64,000 nucleotides of DNA, taken from contig CP163498.1 in NCBI GenBank assembly GCA_041071465.1, positions 3,800,001-3,864,000 on the forward strand, written 5' to 3'. The number at the start of each line of letters is the position of its first letter. Within the stretch, counting starts at the first letter, position 1. The translations under genes were made by a program, and so were the position numbers. Positions 9,196-19,108 of the stretch are shown here, piece after piece. The notes beneath the pieces were generated by a model that worked only from the letters and a program-made list of their open reading frames with translations, searched no databases and had not been told where the DNA came from. Source of the DNA: Pseudomonas putida. GTDB lineage: Bacteria; Pseudomonadota; Gammaproteobacteria; Pseudomonadales; Pseudomonadaceae.

Positions 9196-10392
9196 TTACA
9201 GCACTTCCACGATAGCCTTGGTGACCACATGGATGTTGCTCTGGTTCAGCGCGGCCACGGCGATACGGCCGGTGTCCAGGGCGTAGATGCCGAAATCGTT
9301 CTTCAGGCGGGCCACCTGATCAACGGTCAGGCCCGAGTAGGAGAACATGCCGACCTGGCGGCCAACGAAGCTGAAGTCGCGATTGGCGCCATATTCGGCC
9401 AGCAGCGAAACCATCTGCTTGCGCATGCCGTGGATGCGCTGGCGCATTTCGCCCAGTTCGGTTTCCCACATCTGGCGCAGTTCGGCGCTGTTCAGCACGG
9501 TGGCTACGATGGTTGCACCGTGGGTTGGTGGGTTGGAGTAAGTGGTGCGGATCACGCGCTTGACCTGCGACAGCACGCGAGTGCTCTCGTCCTTGGAGGC
9601 GGTGACGACCGACAGTGCGCCGACGCGCTCGCCGTACAGCGAGAACGATTTGGAGAACGAGCTGGAAACAAAGAACTCCAGGCCCGACTCGGCGAACAGG
9701 CGAACGGCGAAGGCGTCTTCGGCGATGCCATCACCAAAGCCCTGGTAGGCCATGTCGAGGAACGGCACGTGGCCCTTGGCCTTGACCACCTCCAGGACAT
9801 TTTTCCAGTCGTCCAGGTTCAGGTCGACGCCGGTCGGGTTGTGGCAGCAGGCGTGCAGCACGACGATCGAGCCCGATGGCAGGGCGTTGAGGTCTTCCAG
9901 CATGCCGCCGCGGTTCACATCGTTGGTCGGCGCATCGTAGTAGCGATAGGTCTGCACCGGGAAACCGGCCGACTCGAACAGCGCGCGATGGTTTTCCCAG
10001 CTTGGGTCGCTGATGGCGACCACGGCGTCAGGCGAGATGCGCTTGAGGAAGTCGGCACCGATTTTCAGTGCGCCGGTACCACCGACGGCCTGTACGGTGA
10101 CCACACGGCCAGCGGCCAGCAGTGGCGACTCGGCGCCGAAGATCAGCTTTTGCACGGCCTGGTCATAAGTGGCGATGCCGTCGATCGGCAGGTAGCCGCG
10201 CGAGGCGTGCTGTGCGGCACGCTGGGTCTCGGCTTCGATCACGGCGCGCAGCAGCGGGATGCGGCCTTCCTCATTGCAGTACACGCCCACGCCCAGGTTG
10301 ACCTTGTCGGTACGTGGGTCGGCGTTGAATGCTTCGTTGAGGCCCAGGATAGGGTCGCGGGGTGCCAGCTCGACAGCGGAAAACAGGCTCAT
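9196..10392 (-). CDS. tyrB: Aromatic amino acid aminotransferase
   Basis: Class I PLP aminotransferase that interconverts aromatic amino acids (and aspartate) with their keto acids. 398 residues, normal length, from MSLFSAVELAPRDPI. The substrate-site lead GVGVYCNEEGRIPLL, the motif HACCHNPTGVDL, the PLP-lysine block SSSFSKSFSLYGERVGAL and the C-terminal arginine region SFVGRQVGMFSYSGL are all present. The ATG is at 10390-10392; longer upstream frame sequence is unlike the family. It is transcribed away from uvrB. Confidence 0.92.
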   Translation of the reverse strand: MSLFSAVELAPRDPILGLNEAFNADPRTDKVNLGVGVYCNEEGRIPLLRAVIEAETQRAAQHASRGYLPIDGIATYDQAVQKLIFGAESPLLAAGRVVTVQAVGGTGALKIGADFLKRISPDAVVAISDPSWENHRALFESAGFPVQTYRYYDAPTNDVNRGGMLEDLNALPSGSIVVLHACCHNPTGVDLNLDDWKNVLEVVKAKGHVPFLDMAYQGFGDGIAEDAFAVRLFAESGLEFFVSSSFSKSFSLYGERVGALSVVTASKDESTRVLSQVKRVIRTTYSNPPTHGATIVATVLNSAELRQMWETELGEMRQRIHGMRKQMVSLLAEYGANRDFSFVGRQVGMFSYSGLTVDQVARLKNDFGIYALDTGRIAVAALNQSNIHVVTKAIVEVL

Positions 10393-10638
10393 TGTTACTT
10401 CGGCTCTGATTGGAGAGTGATAGGACGTACACGCTCCAGCCGAATGCACTGAAGCGGTGCACAAACGGGGAGTCAGTATAGTGATACCGACCGGTCACCG
10501 CGACACTCTGGCGCAGCTTTTCCGGTTATTTGCGCAAATATTTTTCGACCATTGGTCTAATTGCCGGGTCCACCGTTACACGCGTTCACAGCTATGCCTT
10601 GAAAGCGCCCCCGAGCGGGCGCATTTGGGTATAGACTA

Positions 10639-10654
10639 CTGGCTAAATTTACAG
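10639..10654 (+). promoter_or_regulatory. Candidate LexA box upstream of uvrB
   Basis: CTG-N10-CAG with an A/T-rich core (CTGGCTAAATTTACAG), 25 bases before the uvrB start. It keeps the outer CTG/CAG of the LexA consensus and a partly alternating core. uvrB is an SOS gene in many gammaproteobacteria, so the site is plausible but not a strong match. Confidence 0.45.
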
Positions 10655-10679
10655 TTACCGCAGCGCCGCGAGGTCCGTC

Positions 10680-12695
10680 ATGTCCGAGTTCCAGCTCGTC
10701 ACCCGTTTCCAGCCGGCAGGCGACCAGCCCGAGGCCATCCGCCAGTTGGTCGAAGGCATCGAGGCGGGGCTGTCGCACCAGACGCTGCTCGGCGTGACGG
10801 GCTCGGGCAAGACCTTCAGCATTGCCAACGTCATCCAGCACGTGCAGCGCCCGACGTTGGTGCTGGCGCCGAACAAGACCCTGGCCGCACAGCTGTACGG
10901 CGAGTTCAAGGCGTTCTTCCCCAACAATGCGGTGGAGTACTTCGTCTCCTATTACGACTACTACCAGCCGGAAGCCTACGTGCCGTCGTCGGACACCTTC
11001 ATCGAGAAGGACGCCTCCATCAACGACCACATCGAGCAGATGCGCCTGTCGGCGACCAAAGCGCTGCTGGAGCGGCGCGACGCCATCATCGTCACCACCG
11101 TCTCGTGCATCTATGGCCTGGGCAGCCCCGAGACCTACCTGAAAATGGTCCTGCACGTGGACCGTGGCGACAAGCTCGACCAGCGCGCGCTGCTGCGCCG
11201 CTTGGCGGACTTGCAGTACACCCGCAATGAAATGGACTTTGCCCGTGCCACCTTCCGCGTGCGGGGCGATGTGATCGACATTTTCCCGGCGGAATCGGAC
11301 CTGGAGGCCATCCGCATCGAGCTGCTCGATGATGAGGTGGAGAACATCGCCGCCTTCGACCCGCTGACCGGCGAGGTTTTCCGCAAGCTGCCGCGTTTCA
11401 CCTTCTATCCCAAGAGCCACTATGTCACCCCGCGTGAAACGCTGCTGGAAGCAGTGGAGGGCATCAAGGAAGAACTGAAGGAGCGCCTGGAATACCTGCA
11501 CAAGGCCAACAAGCTGGTCGAGGCGCAGCGCCTGGAGCAACGCACCCGCTTCGACCTGGAGATGATCCTCGAGCTTGGCTACTGCAATGGCATCGAAAAC
11601 TACTCGCGCTATCTGTCCGGGCGCCCGGCCGGGGCGCCGCCGCCTACCCTGTACGACTACCTGCCGCCCGATGCGCTGCTGGTGATCGACGAATCCCACG
11701 TCAGCGTTCCGCAGGTCGGCGCCATGTACAAGGGCGACCGCTCACGCAAGGAAACCCTGGTCGAGTATGGCTTTCGCATGCCTTCGGCACTGGACAACCG
11801 GCCGATGCGTTTCGACGAGTGGGAGGATGTCAGCCCGCAGACCATTTTCGTTTCAGCGACCCCTGGCCCCTACGAAGCAGAGCATGCCGGGCGCGTGGTG
11901 GAGCAGGTGGTGCGCCCGACCGGCCTGGTCGACCCGCAGGTCGAAATACGCCCGGCGCTGACTCAGGTCGATGACTTGTTGTCCGAGATCCGCAAGCGTG
12001 TCGCGGCAGGCGAGCGTGTGCTGGCGACAACCCTGACCAAGCGCATGGCCGAAGACCTTAGCGACTACCTGGCCGATCACGACGTGCGGGTGCGCTATCT
12101 GCACTCGGACATTGACACTGTAGAGCGAGTGGAGATTATCCGTGACCTGCGCCTGGGCACCTTCGATGTGCTGGTAGGTATCAACCTGCTGCGCGAAGGC
12201 TTGGACATGCCCGAGGTGTCACTGGTGGCGATCCTCGATGCGGACAAGGAAGGCTTCCTGCGTTCCGAGCGCTCACTGATTCAGACCATTGGCCGTGCTG
12301 CGCGTAACCTCAATGGCCGGGCCATCCTCTACGCCGACAATGTGACGGGCTCGATGCAGCGAGCGATCGATGAAACCGAGCGCCGCCGCGAGAAGCAGAT
12401 CGCGTTCAACGAGGCCAACGGTATCGTGCCCAAGGGCGTGGTCAAGGACATCACCGACATCCTGGAAGGTGCCACGGTACCTGGAGCGCGCAGCAAGAAG
12501 CGCAAGGGCATGGCCAAGGCGGCGGAGGAGAGCGCCCGTTACGAGGCCGAACTGCGTACGCCGGGCGAGATCACCAAGCGTATCAAGCAGTTGGAGGAGA
12601 AAATGATGCAGTTCGCTCGCGACCTAGAGTTCGAGGCTGCGGCGCAGTTGCGCGACGAGATCAGCCAGTTGCGCGAGCGGTTGATTACCAGCTGA
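10680..12695 (+). CDS. uvrB: Excinuclease ABC subunit B
   Basis: DNA damage-recognition helicase-like subunit of UvrABC nucleotide excision repair. 671 residues. Order of features: Walker A GVTGSGKT (about residues 39-46), the beta-hairpin segment [21 protein letters not shown] near 93, the motif [13 protein letters not shown] near 338, the helicase motif [15 protein letters not shown] and [35 protein letters not shown], and a C-terminal UVR domain (about 630-665) that contacts UvrC. The start is the ATG at 10680. Confidence 0.97.
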   Translation: MSEFQLVTRFQPAGDQPEAIRQLVEGIEAGLSHQTLLGVTGSGKTFSIANVIQHVQRPTLVLAPNKTLAAQLYGEFKAFFPNNAVEYFVSYYDYYQPEAYVPSSDTFIEKDASINDHIEQMRLSATKALLERRDAIIVTTVSCIYGLGSPETYLKMVLHVDRGDKLDQRALLRRLADLQYTRNEMDFARATFRVRGDVIDIFPAESDLEAIRIELLDDEVENIAAFDPLTGEVFRKLPRFTFYPKSHYVTPRETLLEAVEGIKEELKERLEYLHKANKLVEAQRLEQRTRFDLEMILELGYCNGIENYSRYLSGRPAGAPPPTLYDYLPPDALLVIDESHVSVPQVGAMYKGDRSRKETLVEYGFRMPSALDNRPMRFDEWEDVSPQTIFVSATPGPYEAEHAGRVVEQVVRPTGLVDPQVEIRPALTQVDDLLSEIRKRVAAGERVLATTLTKRMAEDLSDYLADHDVRVRYLHSDIDTVERVEIIRDLRLGTFDVLVGINLLREGLDMPEVSLVAILDADKEGFLRSERSLIQTIGRAARNLNGRAILYADNVTGSMQRAIDETERRREKQIAFNEANGIVPKGVVKDITDILEGATVPGARSKKRKGMAKAAEESARYEAELRTPGEITKRIKQLEEKMMQFARDLEFEAAAQLRDEISQLRERLITS

Positions 12696-12703
12696 AGTAT
12701 GAC

Positions 12704-12741
12704 GTGGGGGCGGCCTTGTGTCGCGAAAGAGCCGCCCCCAC
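12704..12741. terminator. GC-rich hairpin between convergent uvrB and emrB
   Basis: GTGGGGGCGGC pairs with GCCGCCCCCAC around a loop containing TCGCGAAA. Its place between two convergent genes suggests a bidirectional terminator, though it lacks a long T run. Confidence 0.6.
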
Positions 12742-12766
12742 GGTGGCCGCGTAGCACCTTGAGTGT

Positions 12767-14317
12767 TTAATGTGCTTCCCCGGCTTTCAACCCTTCCGGC
12801 AACTTCCGGGTCAGCAACACCGCCACCATGCTTACCGCCAAGCCTATCCCGACAAAATGGAACGCATCGTTGTAAGCCATGATCATGGCCTGCTGGTGGG
12901 TAATCTCGCTCAGCTTGCCCAGCGCCGCGTTGTCATTGCCCAAGCGCTCCGCCAGTTGCGCCAGCCTTTCCGCTACCTGGGGGTTGCTCGGCACCACCGA
13001 TTCGCGAAGGTAGTCGAAATACACCTTGGTCCGCGCATCCAGCAGGGTGGCCAGCAGGGCAATGCCGATGGCCCCGCCCAGGTTACGCAGGATATTGAAC
13101 AAGCTCGACGCCGACCCTGCATCCTGCGGCTGGATATACGCTGTGGCGATCAGCGAAATGGTCACCATGATCATCGGTTGACCCAGGGCGCGGATGATCT
13201 GGATGTGGTTGAACTGCGGCCCGGCAAAGTCCGGGTTGAGCACCCCAGAGCCGAAACTGGCAGCCCCGAACAGGCAGAACCCCAACGCGCACAACACCTT
13301 GGGTGACACCACCTTCATCAGTTGCGGCACCAAGGGGATCAGGAACAGCTGCGGAATACCCATCCACATGATCACCTCGCCAATCTGCAAGGCGTTGTAG
13401 CCCTGCACCTGCGCCAGGTACAGCGGCAACAGGTAGATCGACCCGTACAGGCCCACACCCATGCCCAGGCTGGCGATGCTCGACAGGCCGAAGTTGCGGT
13501 TACCCAGGATGCGCAGGTTGATCAGCGGGTGCGGTTTGGAAAACTGCAAGATGACGAAGGTGATCAGGCTGACCAGGGCCACACTCCCCAGGCCGACGAT
13601 GAGGTTCGACTCCAGCCAGTCCTTGCGGTGGCCTTCTTCCAGAAACACCTGCAGGCAGCCTAACCCCAGGCCCAGGGTGACGATGCCGGCGTAATCGGTG
13701 CTTTTCAGCAGTTCCCAGTGCGCTTCTTTCTTCTCCAGGCCATACATCAGGCCGGCAATCATCACCAGGCCTGGTGGGATGTTGATGTAGAAGATGTACT
13801 CCCAGCCCCATTTCTCGGTCAGCCAGCCGCCCAGGGTGGGGCCGATGGAGGGCGCGAAAGTGGCGGTCATGGCGAACATCGCCATGCCCTTGGCGCGGTG
13901 GTGCTCGGGCAGCTTGATCAGTGTCAGGGTAAATGCCAGCGGAATCAGCGCGCCGCCGGTGAAACCCTGCAAGGCGCGAAACAGGATCATGCTCTCCAGG
14001 TTCCAGGCCATCGAGCACAGCAGCGACGACAGCAGGAAGCCGCCCGATACCCACACGGCCAGGCGCCGCGCCGACAGCAGCTGTACCAGCCAGGCCGTCA
14101 GCGGGATCATGATGATTTCCGCCACCAGGTACGAAGTGGAAATCCATGAGCCTTCTTCCAGCGTCGCTGACAATGCGCCCTGAATGTCCTTCAACGAGGA
14201 GTTGGTGATCTGGATGTCCAGCACCGCCATGAAGGCACCGAGCATCACGCTCATCACTGCGATCCAGTCGCGCCGAGTCGGCTCCGCAGTGGGGCGGAGC
14301 AACGTATCACCGGCCAT
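12767..14317 (-). CDS. emrB: MFS drug efflux permease, DHA2/EmrB type
   Basis: 516-residue inner-membrane proton antiporter of the 14-helix DHA2 branch. Motifs visible are the helix-1 lead MLGAFMAVLDIQITNSSL (motif D1), the motif C-like ATFAPSIGPTLGGWL, and many 20-residue hydrophobic segments through to the end. It overlaps the end of the adaptor gene by 11 bases, giving one operon in which the adaptor bridges to an outer membrane channel encoded elsewhere. The specific drug is unknown. Confidence 0.88.
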   Translation of the reverse strand: MAGDTLLRPTAEPTRRDWIAVMSVMLGAFMAVLDIQITNSSLKDIQGALSATLEEGSWISTSYLVAEIIMIPLTAWLVQLLSARRLAVWVSGGFLLSSLLCSMAWNLESMILFRALQGFTGGALIPLAFTLTLIKLPEHHRAKGMAMFAMTATFAPSIGPTLGGWLTEKWGWEYIFYINIPPGLVMIAGLMYGLEKKEAHWELLKSTDYAGIVTLGLGLGCLQVFLEEGHRKDWLESNLIVGLGSVALVSLITFVILQFSKPHPLINLRILGNRNFGLSSIASLGMGVGLYGSIYLLPLYLAQVQGYNALQIGEVIMWMGIPQLFLIPLVPQLMKVVSPKVLCALGFCLFGAASFGSGVLNPDFAGPQFNHIQIIRALGQPMIMVTISLIATAYIQPQDAGSASSLFNILRNLGGAIGIALLATLLDARTKVYFDYLRESVVPSNPQVAERLAQLAERLGNDNAALGKLSEITHQQAMIMAYNDAFHFVGIGLAVSMVAVLLTRKLPEGLKAGEAH

Positions 14318-15362
14318 GTTGGCCTTCGTCTTCGCGGCGCAAGTCGACGGTGGCGGTGACCGACATGCCAGGGCGGATACGCCCGTGCAACGGGTTGTCG
14401 GCGCTGAAGGTGAGTTTTACCGGGATACGCTGCACCACCTTGGTGAAGTTGCCGGTGGCGTTGTCTGGCGGCAGCAGGCTGAACTGCGCGCCCGAGGCGG
14501 CGAACAGGCTGTCCACCCGCCCTTCGATGGGGGTGTCGGGGTAGCTGTCGAACAACAGCTCGGCACGCTGGCCAGGCTGCATGTGGCCAATCTGGGTTTC
14601 CTTGAAGTTGGCCTGCACCCAGATATCTTCGTCCGGCACGATCGACAGCAGGTAAGCGCCGGCCTGTACCACCTGGCCATTGCGCGCATTGCGCTGGCCG
14701 ATGGTACCGCTGATGGGCGCGCGGATTTCGCAGCGGGTCAGGTTCAGCTCGGCCTGGGCCAGGTCGGCGCGGGCGTTGGCAATTTGCGCATCCAGGCGTT
14801 TCAGGTCGGCGTTCAGGGCGTTGACCTGCTGGCGCTGGCTCTGCAAGTCGGCCCGGGCCTTGTCGACCTGGGAGCCGGCAACATGGCTGTCCGCCGACAG
14901 GGTGGTGACCCGCTCTTCGGAGACATAACCCGGCTTGCGCAACTTCTCGGCGCGGCTCAGGTCCAGGCGTGAGCGGTCGAACGTGGCCTGGTTGGCCGCC
15001 ACCTGAGCCTGGCCAGCGGCAATCAGGCTACCTTGTTGGGTCAGGCGGCTCTGTGCCTGCGCGTACTCGGCTTCGCGGGTGGCCAAGGCGGCGTGTGCGC
15101 GCTCGACAGCCAGTTCGAAGTCGGCGGCTTCCAGGCGCACCAGCAGGTCGCCCTTGTTGACGTGCTGGTTGTCCTCGACCGGCACAGTGTCGATACGTGC
15201 GCCAAGCTGGCTGGAGATACGGGTGATCTCGCCCTGCACATAGGCATTGTCGGTGCTCTCGTAGAAGCGGCCCTTGAAGTACCAGTGGGCCAGGAAGGCG
15301 AGGGCGATGATGGCCACCAGAGTAAAGAAGATCGCCAGGCGGCGTTTGAGTTGAGCAGGCAT
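14307..15362 (-). CDS. emrA: Membrane fusion protein, EmrA/HlyD type
   Basis: Periplasmic adaptor of a tripartite efflux pump. 351 residues from MPAQLKRRLAIFF. A single N-terminal helix (about 9-30, LAIFFTLVAIIALAFLAHWYF) anchors it. A beta-barrel/lipoyl half-motif follows (RISSQLGARIDTVPVEDNQHVNKGDLLVRLEAADFELAV), then a long alpha-helical hairpin rich in Gln, Ala and Arg (about 85-190) and the second lipoyl half (NLTRCEIRAPISGTIGQRNARNGQVVQAG). The frame reads further upstream but without family-like sequence. No regulator gene is adjacent. Confidence 0.88.
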   Translation of the reverse strand: MPAQLKRRLAIFFTLVAIIALAFLAHWYFKGRFYESTDNAYVQGEITRISSQLGARIDTVPVEDNQHVNKGDLLVRLEAADFELAVERAHAALATREAEYAQAQSRLTQQGSLIAAGQAQVAANQATFDRSRLDLSRAEKLRKPGYVSEERVTTLSADSHVAGSQVDKARADLQSQRQQVNALNADLKRLDAQIANARADLAQAELNLTRCEIRAPISGTIGQRNARNGQVVQAGAYLLSIVPDEDIWVQANFKETQIGHMQPGQRAELLFDSYPDTPIEGRVDSLFAASGAQFSLLPPDNATGNFTKVVQRIPVKLTFSADNPLHGRIRPGMSVTATVDLRREDEGQHGR

Positions 15363-15505
15363 GGGGACTATCGTTCCAAAAATGTAAACAAATTTAACAG
15401 CGCCGCAGGGCCTGTCGACAAGTGACGTTCGCGCCATTGCTGGAGCCCGGTGCCTGCCTCCTGCTAACATCCCGCCTTTGTTTCATCTTTCGTTCGAGAC
15501 TCTCC

Positions 15506-16986
15506 ATGACCACCGTACGCACGCGTATCGCGCCATCGCCTACCGGCGACCCCCATGTCGGCACCGCCTACATCGCCTTGTTCAACTACTGCTTTGCCAA
15601 GCAGCACGGCGGTGAGTTCATCCTGCGCATCGAAGACACCGACCAGCTGCGCTCCACGCGCGAGTCGGAGCAGCAAATCTTCGACGCCTTGCGTTGGCTC
15701 GGCATCGAATGGAACGAAGGTCCGGACGTGGGCGGCCCGCATGGCCCATACCGGCAGAGCGAGCGTGGCGATATCTACGCCAAATACGCCAAGGAACTGG
15801 TTGACGCCGGCCACGCCTTCTACTGCTTCTGCACCGCCGAAGAGCTGGAGCAGATGCGCGCCGAGCAGCAAGCTCGCGGCGAAACCCCACGCTATGACGG
15901 CCGCGCGCTGCTGTTGAGCGCCGAAGAAGTGCAGCGCCGCCTGGATGCTGGCGAGCCGCACGTGATCCGTATGAAGGTCCCGAGCGAAGGTATCTGCGTG
16001 GTGCCGGACATGCTGCGCGGCGATGTCGAAATCCCGTGGGACCGCATGGACATGCAGGTGCTGATGAAGAACGATGGCCTGCCGACGTACTTCCTGGCCA
16101 ACGTGGTCGACGACCACCTGATGGGCATCACCCACGTGCTGCGTGGGGAAGAGTGGCTGCCGTCGGCACCCAAGCTGATCAAATTGTACGAGTACTTCGG
16201 CTGGGAGCAGCCCAAGCTGTGCTACATGCCGCTGCTGCGCAACCCGGACAAGTCCAAGCTGTCCAAGCGCAAGAACCCGACCTCGGTCACCTTCTACGAG
16301 CGCATGGGCTTCATGCCGGAAGCGATGCTCAACTACCTGGGCCGCATGGGCTGGTCGATGCCTGACGAGCGCGAGAAATTCTCGCTGGCCGAGATGGTCG
16401 AACATTTCGACCTGTCGCGTATCTCGCTGGGCGGCCCGATCTTCGACATCGAGAAGCTGTCCTGGCTCAATGGTCAGTGGCTGCGCGAGTTGCCGGTCGA
16501 AGAGTTTGCCACTCGTCTGCAGAAGTGGGCGTTCAACAGCGACTACATGATGAAGATCGCCCCGCATGTGCAGGGCCGGGTCGAGACTTTCAGCCAGGTT
16601 GCCCCGCTGGGCGGGTTCTTCTTCGAAGGTGCGCTGAAGCTGGATGCCAAGCTGTTCGAAAGCAAGAAACTGTCGGCCGACCAGGTGCGCCAGGTGATCC
16701 AGCTGATCCTGTGGAAGCTCGAAAGCCTGCGCCAGTGGGAAAAGAGCGCATCACCGGTTGCATCCAGGCCGTGGTCGAGGCGTTGGAGTTGAAGCTGCGT
16801 GATGCCATGCCGCTGATGTTCGCCGCCATCACCGGCCAGGCCAGCTCGGTTTCGGTATTGGACGCCATGGAAATCCTCGGCCCCGACCTGACCCGCTACC
16901 GCCTGCGCCAGGCCCTGGACCTGCTGGGCGGTGTGTCTAAGAAAGAAAACAAAGAGTGGGAAAAGCTGCTGGCTTCCATCGCCTGA
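15506..16986 (+). CDS. gltX: Glutamyl-tRNA synthetase, one-base frameshift near the 3' end
   Basis: Charges tRNA-Glu; essential. The HIGH-like motif is [13 protein letters not shown] (residues 10-22) and the KMSKS-like motif is KLSKRKNP near residue 250. The first frame runs to [16 protein letters not shown] and stops at 16792. The family-like end ([22 protein letters not shown] to LLASIA) continues in another frame to the stop at 16984-16986. One G missing from the AAAAG(G)AGCGC run at about 16744 explains it; repaired length would be 493 residues, exactly usual for the family. A real frameshift here should be lethal unless another copy exists, so a sequence error is likely. The gene lies just upstream of tRNA-Glu genes. 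Confidence 0.93.
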
Positions 16987-17003
16987 TTCAGCTTTACCCC
17001 TAA

Positions 17004-17079
17004 CCTGTAGGAGCGGGCTTGCCCGCGAATGCGATGGTAAATTCAACACCGCATTCGCGGGCAAGCCCGCTCCTGCAGG
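17004..17079. repeat. Paired inverted REP elements (REPIN-like)
   Basis: Two facing copies of the Pseudomonas REP-type sequence (core GAGCGGGCTTGCCCGCGAA) form near-perfect 30-base arms around a 16-base spacer, after gltX. Non-coding; such pairs spread with RAYT transposases encoded elsewhere. Confidence 0.88.
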
Positions 17080-17163
17080 TTCAACTAAACCTCCAAGAAC
17101 TGGGGCAGGGCGGTAAGTGATTGTTATCTGTGAAAATTTTTTTGAATATTTTGAAAAATTAGT

Positions 17164-17192
17164 TTGACAGCTTTGCAATCCGATCTTAATAT
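17164..17192 (+). promoter_or_regulatory. Strong sigma-70 promoter of the tRNA-Ala/Glu operon
   Basis: TTGACA (17164-17169) and TAATAT (17187-17192) are separated by exactly 17 bases. A G+C-rich discriminator (GCGCCCCG) follows, as in promoters of stable RNA genes under stringent control. An A/T-rich stretch just upstream could act as an UP element. Confidence 0.85.
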
Positions 17193-17267
17193 GCGCCCCG
17201 TCCACAGCGATGAACGAAAACGAAACGCCAGGCACCCAGCCAGCGCTTCGGTTCAACGCGACATTGT

Positions 17268-17343
17268 GGGGCTATAGCTCAGCTGGGAGAGCGCCTGCAT
17301 GGCATGCAGGAGGTCAGCGGTTCGATCCCGCTTAGCTCCACCA
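17268..17343 (+). tRNA. tRNA-Ala (GGC), copy 1
   Basis: 76 nt with acceptor GGGGCTA/TAGCTCC, anticodon loop ATGGCAT, T-loop GGTTCGATCC and encoded CCA. Confidence 0.97.
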
Positions 17344-17415
17344 AATTCCGCTTAGCAGCCAAGGCTGATAAGCAAGACCGGGTCCAGCAACCGGGTCTTG
17401 AAGGTAAGAAGGTTC

Positions 17416-17491
17416 GTCCCCTTCGTCTAGTGGCCTAGGACACCGCCCTTTCACGGCGGTAACAGGGGTTCGAGTCCCCTAGGGGACGCCA
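17416..17491 (+). tRNA. tRNA-Glu (TTC), copy 1
   Basis: 76 nt with acceptor GTCCCCT/AGGGGAC, anticodon loop CTTTCAC, T-arm GGGGTTCGAGTCCCC and encoded CCA. Confidence 0.97.
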
Positions 17492-17544
17492 GTTTTACAC
17501 AAGCGATGTTTCACGATGTCGCTGGGCCGCGAGGCTATAAATCT

Positions 17545-17620
17545 GGGGCTATAGCTCAGCTGGGAGAGCGCCTGCATGGCATGCAGGAGGTCAGCGGTTC
17601 GATCCCGCTTAGCTCCACCA
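17545..17620 (+). tRNA. tRNA-Ala (GGC), copy 2
   Basis: Identical in sequence to the first tRNA-Ala copy at 17268. Confidence 0.97.
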
Positions 17621-17662
17621 ATTTTGCCGCGGTTCGCTTTGGCGGGCCGGCACGAAGGTTAC

Positions 17663-17737
17663 GTCCCCTTCGTCTAGTGGCCTAGGACACCGCCCTTTCA
17701 CGGCGGTAACAGGGGTTCGAGTCCCTAGGGGACGCCA
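17663..17737 (+). tRNA. tRNA-Glu (TTC), copy 2, one base short
   Basis: Matches copies 1 and 3 except that the T-stem reads GTCCCTAGG instead of GTCCCCTAGG, so one C is missing at about 17723-17725 and the T-stem or acceptor stem loses a pair. It is 75 nt long. Probably a sequence error, in line with the other indels here; otherwise a defective tRNA copy. Confidence 0.9.
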
Positions 17738-17763
17738 CTTTTTCCTGCGTTTTGCAGGGCTTA

Positions 17764-17796
17764 AAAAGGCTCGTCGATTATTGATGAGCCTTTTGT
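17764..17796 (+). terminator. Terminator between tRNA units 2 and 3
   Basis: AAAAGGCTC and GAGCCTTTT form a perfect nine-base stem that ends in T residues, placed after the second tRNA-Glu. Confidence 0.8.
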
Positions 17797-17799
17797 TTC

Positions 17800-17875
17800 G
17801 GGGCTATAGCTCAGCTGGGAGAGCGCCTGCATGGCATGCAGGAGGTCAGCGGTTCGATCCCGCTTAGCTCCACCA
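17800..17875 (+). tRNA. tRNA-Ala (GGC), copy 3
   Basis: Identical to the other two tRNA-Ala copies. It begins four bases after the preceding terminator hairpin. Confidence 0.97.
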
Positions 17876-17917
17876 TTTCTGCCAGGGTTCACGCAAGTGG
17901 ACCTTCGCGAAGGTTAC

Positions 17918-17993
17918 GTCCCCTTCGTCTAGTGGCCTAGGACACCGCCCTTTCACGGCGGTAACAGGGGTTCGAGTCCCCTAGGGGACGCCA
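17918..17993 (+). tRNA. tRNA-Glu (TTC), copy 3
   Basis: Full 76-nt copy identical to the first tRNA-Glu, with CCA encoded. It is the last tRNA before the insertion sequence. Confidence 0.97.
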
Positions 17994-18058
17994 CATTTAC
18001 CCGCGTTTTGCGGGACTTTAAAGGCGGCGATTTTCAAGGTAGTTGTCGCGTGAGCGTG

Positions 18059-19108
18059 TCACGCTGCCTTTGATGTTTGCTGCAGTACCGCTTCCCGCTC
18101 CGGGTTCAGGCACACGATTGGTGCCAGCACCCAGTTCCTGATGTTGCCGCTCCAGCGCTCCGGGTGCCGTGCACGCGCCGCCTCGTACAGCTCGATACGC
18201 TTGCGCAGCAACTCTTCTGCCTGGCCAGTATGTCGCTGCGCCGGGGTCACGAACTTCAGGGCGCTGTGGCGATGTTCATGGTTGTACCAGGCCACGAAGC
18301 TGTTCACCCAGTTCCTGGCCTGCTCCAGCGTGTCGAAGGGCCGCTCCGGCCACAGCGGGCAGTACTTCGCCGTGCGGAACAAGGCCTCGGCATAGGCGTT
18401 GTCATTGCTCACCCGCGGGCGGCTGAACGAGGGCATCACACCCAGGTTCTGCATGGCCGCCAGCATGGTCGAGCCCTTCATCGCGCTGCCGTTGTCCGAG
18501 TGCAGTACCAGCGGCTGGCCTGCCCGCTGTTCACGTAGGCAGGCCTGGCGTAGCAGCTGGGCGGCCTGCTCGGCGCTTTCACTTTCATGCACCTCGTTGG
18601 CCACCAGCTTCCGGCTGTAGACGTCCTTGATCATGTACCAGTAGAAGTAACGGCCCTTGACCGTGGTCGGCAGCCAGGTGATGTCCCAGCACCACAGCTG
18701 GTTCGGGCCGTCGGCCACATGGGTCGTCAGCGCTCGTTTCACCGGTGGGCGGCTACGGCCGCGCGGATGCTGCTGTTCGGCGTCCTTCAGCAACCGGTAA
18801 AAGGTCGACTCCGAGGCCAGCCAGGTGCCCTGATCGGCCAGCCGCGCCACGATCTGCTGCGGCGGCAGGCTGGCAAACTCGGGCTGGTTGGCGACCTCCA
18901 GCACGCGGCAGCGCTCTTGCGGGGTCAGCTTGTTGGCCGGCTCAGCTCGCTGTGCCGAAGGACGCCGATCCTCCGGGCAGTGCTGCCAGCGCTGCAGGCT
19001 GCGCAGCGACAGGCCCAGTTCGGCGCAGGCCTGCGCCCGCCGCGCTCCCGCCGCCACGGCGCCCTCGATCAACTGCAGCGTTTCACGGCGATCCGGGGCG
19101 CTGATCAT
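18059..19108 (-). CDS. IS3-family transposase OrfB (DDE integrase domain)
   Basis: 349 residues. An N-terminal helix-turn-helix (residues 1-55) is followed by an HTH_21-like segment, then the rve integrase core. The catalytic triad is visible: Asp in CWDITWLP, Asp in LHSDNGSAMKG, and Glu in NAYAEALFRTAKY, with the YNHEHRHSALKFVTP end typical of IS3. Its start overlaps the orfA stop by four bases. Intact, so the element may be active. Confidence 0.92.
   Translation of the reverse strand: MISAPDRRETLQLIEGAVAAGARRAQACAELGLSLRSLQRWQHCPEDRRPSAQRAEPANKLTPQERCRVLEVANQPEFASLPPQQIVARLADQGTWLASESTFYRLLKDAEQQHPRGRSRPPVKRALTTHVADGPNQLWCWDITWLPTTVKGRYFYWYMIKDVYSRKLVANEVHESESAEQAAQLLRQACLREQRAGQPLVLHSDNGSAMKGSTMLAAMQNLGVMPSFSRPRVSNDNAYAEALFRTAKYCPLWPERPFDTLEQARNWVNSFVAWYNHEHRHSALKFVTPAQRHTGQAEELLRKRIELYEAARARHPERWSGNIRNWVLAPIVCLNPEREAVLQQTSKAA

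Noticed and set aside
9154..10452. Open frame of 432 codons on the plus strand over tyrB
   Set aside because: Antisense shadow of the aminotransferase gene.
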